Assembly (NCBI GenBank): GCA_026545765.1
Contig: CM048844.1
Span: forward strand, 67,908,035-67,972,034
Origin: Plantago major
Taxonomy: Eukaryota; Streptophyta; Magnoliopsida; Lamiales; Plantaginaceae
Reading direction: 5' to 3'
Length of the DNA: 64,000 bases
Positions 56,721 to 64,000 of the stretch are shown here, one piece after another (the stretch's first letter is position 1; every line of letters begins with the position of its first letter). The notes under the pieces are model-generated. The model searched no databases and was not told where the DNA came from. It was given only the letters and a program-made list of their open reading frames with translations. A program made the position numbers and the translations under genes.

Positions 56721-59700
56721 ATGGCTGGGAGAAATCGAATGCCGCGTGAAGCCTTTGATCGCCGTCGTGGCTATCCTTTGGAAGAGCCTGTTGGTCCTGT
56801 GGTCCGACGCATGCCTCCTCATCCTGCTCTGTTAGAGGAAGAACTTGAAATTAGGCATGTTGAGCTACGCAGACTACTAGGCCAGAACAGGAGACTGGTT
56901 GAAGATCGAATTGCTTTGGAGCGAGAGTTAGCTGCTGCCAAAGAAGAATTACGTCGTGTAAATCTTGTCATTGCTGATATTCGTGCTGAACAAGAACTGC
57001 AATCTAGAGAGCTGATTGAAAGGGGCATGAAGCTGGAAGCTGACCTTCGTGCAACAGAGCCTCTTAAAAAGGAGGCTTCTCAACTACAGGCCGATATTAA
57101 AAGGCTCAGTACAATTAGGCATGAGTTATCTGCGCAGGTTAAGACTCTCTCTCAAGACATAGCAAAGTTGCAGGCTGATAACCAGCAGATTCACATTTTG
57201 AGGACTGAGTTGGAGGGACTACACCAGGAAATTCTCCGTGCTAGGTTTGTTCTCACCATCTGTTCAATAAATTTGAAAATTCGCCGATCTGTGGTTGCAT
57301 CTCTAGGTTCCCTTCATGTTAGGTTATGAGAAAACCATTATAAGACCTATTTGGTAGAATCAACATGGATTCTGACTTTAGTTAGCAGCAGATTAGTCAT
57401 AGCTCCTGTTTGTGCTCGCCATTTGTTCAATAAATTTGAAACTTAAGCATCAACCGAGCGATGGTTGCATCTCTAGGCTCCCTTTATGTTGGGTTAGTAG
57501 AACCATTGGAACACCTATTTAGAATCAACATCGATTGGTTAGCAGCAAATGAGTTACAGCACCTGTAGTTTTATAGAAGTTTCCGTGGAGAGTTCACCAT
57601 GATGCGAAGTGCATGAACCGCGGATCTGGGAATTAGAATGAGTTTGATATAGGTGTTCAGTGGCCATGCTCAGAGGAGCTAAAAATCTAAAATCTTGATA
57701 AGACTTTGACCCAAATCTATATCTTTCCTCTAGCTTTTCTGAATGACATTACCATCTCGAGGAAATCACCACTATGATTCTATAGATAACTCCATCTTAA
57801 CCTAGTTTCTGTAGATTATTCCATCCAGATTCATTTATGTAGGAGAAAAGCTTGAATATCATAAAGGATTCTGTTGTATGTCTAGACTACCCGAAGGACA
57901 GGTTTGCCTTGCCCCTGTATCAAGTACTGGTCTTGGTTGCATACTACAAATATCTATCTCTGTGAGATCTTGTCTTCTGCATTAGCTAAGTTCTTCTCAC
58001 TCGCAGAGCTGCCATTGATTATGAGAAGAAGGCAAATATTGAGATGTTGGAACAGAGGAAGTCAATGGAGCAGAACTTGGTGACCATGGCACGTGAAGCG
58101 GAAAAGCTTCGGTCAGAGCTTTTGAATTCCAGTGCTAGAACATGGAGTGCAGGTCAACACATTCTTGTTCTGTTTTAAGGTTTCTTCATCCACTGCATGG
58201 CACTACTTTGATGACTGAGAATATATGAAATATCTACGAATCATATTTCAAAACCTGCACATGCTTTCATACTTTTATACTGTCACTATGTCCCATTATC
58301 GTAAATTAGTCGAGGTATTACATCCATCTGTTGTCCTTGTGGGTCAGAGCTCCTGGAACCTTGATCAAACATTCTCGTGCTCTTATGCTCATTTACTTCA
58401 CATAGACATCTTTAGTCTTTAAGAGGAAAAAGGTACTTTTCCTAGTATGAGATTAATTTGCTGAGAACTGTGCAGAATCCGATTGATGATCTGTATCAGA
58501 TATAGGATTCACAAGAGCTATTTAAAAGTTTTATCCAGTGGATTCTTAAGAGGTTTAGTTAAATATAGGCATTATAGTTATTAATTACTCATAGCGCACC
58601 TTCGTGCAATCATATGCCCTGGAGCAATAACTCACAACCTGTTAATAAATAATATGATCATAAATACCTAACTCTAAGTAACAATAACAAAATAAAAAAT
58701 AAACTCCACAAATCCAAGTTCAAAATGCAAAATGCAAAAGTAGTAACGCGTGACATTACTAATGTGTTGAAGCTGGTAAAGATAACAAGTACTCAAAACT
58801 GTATATCTTATAACCATAAGCATTCAAGCCTCATCTTCTGAATGAAGATCAAGACAACCTTCATCATTGTAATTATCATAATTATGATATGAATATTATA
58901 TATCTCAGCATCATTATCTTCCTCATCTCTAGTTTCTGCATCTAAGTTAAACTCTGATACCTCCTCATCAGGAATGGGTCTAAAAACTGTCTAGAGAGCC
59001 CTAGTTAATGAACTAATAGCCGGGCACTTCTCAAAAGCATATAAGATCGTTACTCGTCATATCAATAGCAAGCTATTCCGTTCTATGGGTGAATCATATA
59101 TCGCCCAAATAATGCGCTACCCATGTCCTATTACCAACCCTGGAGCCCAAGGAGCACTGTAGCGCAAGGCTTGGGCTACAGTGCACTAAGGAAGATAGCA
59201 GGTGCTGGGGGGAGATTACTAATTATGTTAGCCACTCATAGTTTGTTTCATAGTAGTAATAAGCTACTTTTGGACAGATCTGTTGAGTTTAACAGTAAGC
59301 TTATGGTTGCATTTTTATATTTCAGACAGCAGTGTTTAATCTTTAAAAAAACACATCTGGCGTTTCCATTCCATAAAGAGTAAAATCTGTGACAACAATT
59401 ACTGGTTTCTGTTATTAGGATAAACTTCTATTTTTATTTTCTCTCACTGCAGTTTAGGGAAGTTTATATGTTTTTAATTTAGTCTATTGTGGGAATTAGC
59501 CACTTAATTTGCAATTTTATATTGGTATGATGGTGCAACTGACTCGACTGTGGTCAGCCGAATAGGGAGAATGGGGACGCCAGTGTGATTCTTGTTGCAC
59601 ATTTAGTCGGCTAATTCCCACAGAGATGGTGCAACTGACTCAACTGTCATTATGATTTCTTGATTTTATTTATGAGAATACTATGATGGAAATTCTACTC

Positions 59701-60066
59701 ATGCTTTTTCTGAAACTGTAGCTGCGTACAGGCATGCATTCCTCTGACTATTAATTCATTGTTCTGACTTCGTATGATTGATTGCTAAGGTGGACCGTAT
59801 GGGACGAAGTTCAGCAATGCCGATGTCAGATTTCATCCTTACAGAGATGGATATGGGATTCGTCAGGTGTGGACATTGACTATTGGGCAGTTGAATATAT
59901 AATATTTATATGTAGGATGACTGTGTTTGAGGAGTTTAATGTGTGTTAGGTTGACTCTATTCTTTTTTTCTCTCCCTTTCGCCAGGGTGCCATAGACAAG
60001 GTTTCATATGGTTCTAGTTCTTCTTCCTGGGGGGGCCTTGATAAGGCAAGGATGGATCGCCGTTGA
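56721..60066 (+). CDS. FLXL: FLX-like coiled-coil protein (FLOWERING LOCUS C EXPRESSOR family), four coding exons
   Basis: Exons 56721-57244, 58007-58152, 59790-59866 and 59986-60066; all introns GT-AG; 828 bases including the stop, 275 residues. It begins '[20 protein letters not shown]', then a proline-rich '[20 protein letters not shown]' and a coiled coil over about residues 38-220 ('[20 protein letters not shown]', '[20 protein letters not shown]', '[20 protein letters not shown]', '[12 protein letters not shown]'). The tail is rich in G, Y and S ('[10 protein letters not shown]', '[20 protein letters not shown]') and ends 'KARMDRR'. This is the layout of the FLX/FLX-like family; Arabidopsis FLX acts with FRIGIDA to raise FLC expression, while FLX-like paralogues are less well defined. 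I cannot assign the exact paralogue. No stop or frame error is seen, unlike all other genes in the window, so it is probably functional. Confidence 0.92.
57248..57573 (+). repeat. Tandem duplication (163-bp unit) in intron 1 of the FLX-like gene
   Basis: 'tgttctcaccatctgttcaa' at 57248 recurs as 'tgtgctcgccatttgttcaa' at 57411, and following words ('ttgcatctctagg', 'gaatcaacat', 'ttagcagca') recur in order. It begins three bases after the donor, so the first unit abuts the splice site. Confidence 0.8.
58570..59110 (-). mobile_element. Possible DNA-transposon remnant in intron 2 of the FLX-like gene
   Basis: The stretch is A-rich on the plus strand with C/T-rich words that read, on the minus strand, as acidic sequence of the kind seen at transposase ends ('EEVSEFNLD'-like near 58950). 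Its borders carry 'atagcgcacc' (58592) and 'aatgcgctaccc' (59110), a partial inverted match. The superfamily cannot be assigned. Confidence 0.3.
59489..59670 (+). repeat. Local inverted and direct repeats in intron 2
   Basis: 'tgtgggaattagcc' near 59487 is mirrored by 'ggctaattcccaca' near 59609, and 'gatggtgcaactgactcgac' near 59530 is repeated as 'gatggtgcaactgactcaac' near 59625. This suggests a small insertion or duplication event. Confidence 0.6.
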
Positions 60067-61720
60067 GATGTAGATGGACATCACATGCATATGGCTCCTG
60101 TAGTGATGTGGATCGGCTGCTAAATAGAGAAAAGGGCATTAGAGTGTGATTTCATGGTTTTGTGCATGCTATGCCCTGTACTCTAGTACTCAATATGTTT
60201 CTCATCTACCTTAATCTGTACAGGAGATTGGCACTTTTGTTTGTTATGGTTATTGTGTGTTGTTTTGACTACAATATCATGATTTAGAAGTATATGGACT
60301 GACTTTGCTGTTAATTTTTATGCCACATTTACCCTCTTTATCTATAGCTTCTCTCATTGTGATATTCTCTATAGAGCTGGCTGGCAGGGGTTTAAATTCT
60401 ATCTAGAATAGGTATGACGTTAGTTAGCATTGTATGGCCATTTAGAGATTGTTTTCTTTGGGCTATCTAGTTGGGCATTAGAAGTTGTCTCTAGGATAGG
60501 TATGCCTAATGGACCCATGTGGTGCTTTGTTGTGATAAATGTAAGAGTGTTCCAGTGGAGAAGGTGCATCTTAGTGGTGGAAGAAACAACTGTGTGATTG
60601 TTAGTTTAGTGCTATGTAATTGTGCAAGTGTGTGAAGTAGTATCTGTGTATGATTGTTAGTTCAAGAGCGAGAATCTCTTGTTGGGGCATTTGTGCGTCG
60701 TTTGGAGGTAGAAGATTGTCAAAGATGTTTGTTTAAAGTTATTCAAGACTTGTCGTGTCTATGTTGTTGGAGGAAAAGTTTCTGCAGGATGTTAGACAGA
60801 GTACTTTTAGACCCTCATTTTCTCTCTCCATCCAAAATCGAAGTGTCTACGATTTCGAAGGAGCTATTGTTATGCTAGGTCAGTTGCATTCAGGTTATCT
60901 CACAAGTCAACGATACTGTTTAGATGCACTGAGAGCGAATCTTCCCTTTCGTGATTTTAGTTGAGTTTGGACAGTCTCCTTACTTTTGGTTGACCATGTG
61001 CCTGCGTACGTTACGGTACACTGCTGGAAAGGTTGCTCATTATAAAATGCTTGAGTTGGAAATTCTGAAGCTCTTGTGCCTAGCAATGTTTGGCTTAATT
61101 CTTGTAAGAAATACTTAGAAAGGCTCTTTACAAGTGGAGCTATGATTTCTATATAGACTGATAGGATTTTATAGTGGAGTTTTCAGAACTTTCTATTTAG
61201 CTGAGGCTCGCTTAGATATGATCAAACCATAGGAGTTCATTATATTCTGGATTACAATTGAAAGCTTGTCATGCTATTCTGCAACGTATTTGACCTGTTC
61301 ATATGTTTGCTCCCGAAAGTCAAAGGGATTGAATTTCTTGGAGCTTACCTTTTATGTGATCCTATTAGTGAAGTAGTTGTAGTTCTGGCCAATTTTGCTG
61401 GCACACGTGATGCTTTATGCATTGGCATGAGCTTGGTACTGTGGAAAGACGGATGTTGGTGCTCTGCTGTATGATGGACAACTTACTACATGGTAAGTAT
61501 GTCTCTCATTTTTTACAAGTACTCTCTGTTGATTATGCCTGTGTGTTGGAGATTTTTTTAAGATGTAGTACACCCTCTTTCTATGACTCGTCCACTCACA
61601 TGCTGCTTAGAAACTGCCTCCATTTATGTTACTGTATCTTGTTCAACTAGTGCACACGTATTCTGCTGTACAATTGAGAAGTGTAATAGTGGAGTCTGAG
61701 CCAGATACTTAAGTGTAGTA
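60067..61720 (+). other. 3' flank of the FLX-like gene
   Basis: It includes the presumed 3' UTR; no clear polyadenylation signal was assigned. Open frames at 60654-60964 and 61271-61650 have no recognisable family, and I see no intron signals supporting them. Confidence 0.35.
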
Positions 61721-61856
61721 CTTGGTTCATCCCGTCCGAAGCTTCCCATTTGTTTTCGTTGACTTTTTTTCGGTCGCAAATTACTCCTAAATCACATTGA
61801 AGAAAAAAAATTCTATTAAAAAACCAAATGGGAAGCTTCGGATGGGACGGAGGAAG
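61721..61856 (+). mobile_element. Stowaway-like MITE (136 bp, TA target duplication)
   Basis: Long terminal inverted repeats: 'cttggttcatcccgtccgaa' with 'gcttcccatttg' at the left, and their reverse 'caaatgggaagcttcg' then 'gatgggacggaggaag' at the right, so the element folds into a hairpin. It is flanked by TA on both sides (61719-61720, 61857-61858). The CTTCCTCCGTCCC end matches the Stowaway/Mariner terminus. Non-coding. Confidence 0.88.
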
Positions 61857-62284
61857 TACTTTATTATGTTTATTTTTTTGTTTCTTGCATTTTTGTCATC
61901 CTTGACTGGATACGAACAGACCAAGTCTCGTTAGATATGGAAATGAAGGTACTTGGGAATTAAGTACAGTTCTATCTAGACTGTTTTTCATATAGCTAGG
62001 AGCATTTCGAAGAACCAGTAGTCATAAAGGTAGTATGACAATAATGATCATATGGATAGGTTAGAATATGTTTCTTTGGTGACTTTATTCTTTAAGCTAA
62101 ACATCTTGTTCTCCAGATCCTATAATTTGCACTGCAACCTTATGCAGTTTAGCAATTGTCGAGGTAGTTACATTAAAATGGTATTGGCTGCTAGCACAAT
62201 ATAGAGATAATTTCCCCATCTTTGTTCTCCTTCAACAGTTACTGTGTGCTTCATGAAAGGCTACTTTTTTTGGTTATACGGTTT

Positions 62285-62450
62285 AGTATGCAGGAGCCCA
62301 AGTGGTAAGGGACTTGAGTTCACTTAACCAGGTCTCGAGCTCGATCCTTGTGGATGTAAAAAATGCCGCTGGGTGAGCTGCCCCCTCAATAAGGGCTCGA
62401 CATTGCTCGGCCAGATTAGTCGCACGTAGTGTACACCGGTGAGAAATGAA
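62285..62450 (+). mobile_element. tRNA-derived SINE (approximate limits)
   Basis: It contains a box A-like 'agtggtaagggac' (62301-62313) and, about 20 bp on, a box B-like 'ggtctcgagctcgatcc' (62331-62347), the internal RNA polymerase III promoter of tRNA-derived SINEs. The head 'agcccaagtggtaagggact' is like other plant SINE heads. A tail region 'gtagtgtacaccggtgag' precedes A-rich sequence. I could not find the flanking duplication. Confidence 0.55.
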
Positions 62451-63794
62451 AAAGGAATATGCAGAAGCTCTTCTGTAGGACTTTCTTGGGATTCCAACAT
62501 TGAAATCGTCTCAAGTAGTTGTGTTGATACCCTTCTTATCAGTGTTCTAAATGTTATAGGCTAGAGAAGGATTAGTCACTGATCTTTTCGCATGTTTTAT
62601 GTGTTGTTTTCATTATTTATTTATTTTAAGTTATTTTTATTATGATGAACAATATTAGTCAATCACTTGGTCACCTTTAAGGCTGGTGGTCGTATTATTC
62701 TATCAGTAAAATTAGTTGATTAAAGTGAGTGAAACTCATTCCACATGTATAATATTAATTACAGAAATTGAAGAATATTTATCTCATGTGATGTTCTGTT
62801 TATCTGAAAGTGTCTTGTTGTTGAACAATTAAATGTTTAATCATTAGTGGACTGAGGTTAATATTGGCGTGGTATGAATTGAGGAGAGGATCTTAGCATC
62901 ATAGACTATGCTAAAATGATCTTCTAAGCTGATTTAGGTTCTTACCTATTTTGCATCAATCAGTTTTGTACTAGTAGGCCCATGGAAGCCGCTTTCCATA
63001 TTCTCTGCTATAATTTGCTTGGAAGCATCTGTGTGCATCGGAATTGAAAGTGGGTTTGAAGTAGTTCTGTCTAGTGTCTCTTTGTTTTTTGTTTACCTTT
63101 TGTAATCTACTTCTGGTAAAATTAACATTGTTGGGTCTATCTTACTGATGCACCATTGGTTAATTGCTCTAAGAGAGTCTTAGTGTAGATCAAGATCCTT
63201 AGTGACCGAACCTTAGTGCCGGTTACTTGAAGAGGCTGTGCGTCTTCAGTCTTTTATGTGCTAATAATATCCTGAGAGGTAATATAAATGTATCCAGTTG
63301 AAAAGCTGTAGATCATGGCCAGAATAACCTTTGTAAGACATGAATGCATAGGTGATTTCATGTTATCGCTTTGCAATGTTAGCAATGTTAGCTCTAGCAT
63401 TTTCTCAATTCTGAATTGCTGTAAAATTATTTGAGAATTTGCATACTCCATGTTATCGCTTTGCATTTTACTTTTTACTAATGTTGTATTTTTGCTTTTC
63501 AGTAATTTGTCTTTTTTCTGTTGTCATTTGTTGCAGATAGTAAAGCTGTGATCTGGTAGCAATTAAGGGATGAGCTACAATTTATCTTATTTAGGAAGTT
63601 AGAAGCTTAGTGCACTTGGCTGTAATTCTTTTTAAGAGCCTGCTTGACGGAGGGTCCAATGAAGATGTTTGGTATTATTCACCTCTGCAAGATGATTTCT
63701 GTTTTGTTCATCTGGCGGAACTGGTAAAAACTATAGGTAAAGAAATGAAGCTGGCAGTGAAATTAAAATGGGTGTTCTTCGGAGACTTCTAAAT
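62451..63794. other. Intergenic sequence
   Basis: No gene recognised. A 17-bp word 'catgttatcgctttgca' occurs at 63359 and 63449. Short open frames (63254-63466 minus, 63610-63792 plus) lack family likeness. Confidence 0.4.
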
Positions 63795-63993
63795 ACATAT
63801 ACAATATTGCGTGCTAAATTTTGACCGTGAATTAGTTAGTAAAATATTTTTGAAGAACATTCTGAAAGTACATTTCATGAATCTTTCTTAACATAAATTT
63901 GAAATTTTTTGTTCTCATTACGGTCTTGGAGTATTCATGGTTAAATTTCGGCACATAAACTTGTACGGTACCTTTGAATCGGGACAGAGAGAG
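63795..63993. mobile_element. Possible second Stowaway-like MITE (right end only clear)
   Basis: It ends 'gggacagagagagtactt', close to the Stowaway terminus GGGACGGAGGGAGTA. The body ('ttttgaccgtgaattagtta', 'gaagaacattctgaaagtac') resembles common plant MITEs of this type. A matching left end was not found, so the left limit is a guess. Confidence 0.35.
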
Positions 63994-64000
63994 TACTTGT

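Noticed and set aside
59154-59184. 'gcactgtag' / 'ctacagtgc' hairpin as a microRNA or terminator
   Set aside because: Arms of 9 bp with a 13-base loop inside an intron are too short for a plant precursor, and such palindromes occur by chance.
60654-61650. Short plus-strand open frames downstream of the FLX-like gene as a second gene
   Set aside because: They have no shared frame, no splice signals that join them convincingly and no recognised domain.
62300-62347. A functional tRNA gene
   Set aside because: Only the two promoter boxes are tRNA-like; acceptor and anticodon stems cannot be formed, so a SINE head is more likely.
63359-63465. 17-bp direct repeat 'catgttatcgctttgca' as a transposon footprint
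   Set aside because: The 90-bp interval has no terminal structure, and the repeat is too short to interpret.

Overview
This is a plant nuclear window, almost certainly from a eudicot. It is packed with LTR retrotransposons of lineages known only from plants (Tat and Athila Ty3/Gypsy, chromovirus, SIRE-like Copia), plus hAT, CACTA-like and Stowaway-like DNA transposons and a tRNA-derived SINE. It has one recognisable host gene, an FLX-like (FLOWERING LOCUS C EXPRESSOR-like) coiled-coil gene at 56.7-60.1 kb with clean plant introns. I saw no bacterial features, rRNA or functional tRNA gene.

Layout. 1-9445: the right part of a Tat-lineage Gypsy element on the plus strand: pol with two RNase H domains, broken by TAG stops and frameshifts; a long 3' region with 88-bp tandem repeats and an antisense gene-like fragment; a 1.33-kb 3' LTR. 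9764-11860: a decayed hAT transposase gene (minus). 13.0-15.45 kb: fragments of a Copia gag, an Athila-type LTR and a chromovirus 3' end. 15.45-36.25 kb: a nest. A plus-strand SIRE-like Copia element (C) was split by a minus-strand relative (A, about 17 kb, 17551-34448); C resumes at 34449 and ends with its 3' LTR. 36.25-44.02 kb: a third member (B, minus), itself holding an Athila-type solo LTR. 44.0-47.97 kb: an Athila LTR end, a SIRE gag with its own primer site and LTR (D), and another SIRE-like LTR fragment (E). 47.97-51.12 kb: the 5' end of an Athila-type element (minus). 51.2-52.8 kb: two direct copies of a CACTA-like end. 53.6-60.1 kb: the FLX-like gene. 60.1-64 kb: noncoding sequence with a Stowaway MITE and a SINE.

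Most unusual content. Element A carries, between pol and its 3' LTR and on the same strand, a very large extra gene (26283-19403, about 1,590 codons once insertions are ignored). It has five short GT-AG introns of 78-81 bp, four consecutive small exons that are each a whole number of codons in phase 0, and a TATA-like box about 200 bp upstream of its ATG. Element C keeps a diverged copy of the 3' half (15455-17409). Introns in sense orientation inside a retrotransposon should be lost if the spliced RNA were copied. Either unspliced genomic RNA is the template and the gene is expressed by splicing, as in retroviruses, or the gene was captured recently. I do not recognise its product. All copies here are broken by stops, and A's copy is also split by a 1.7-kb solo LTR, so only intact relatives elsewhere in the genome could be active.
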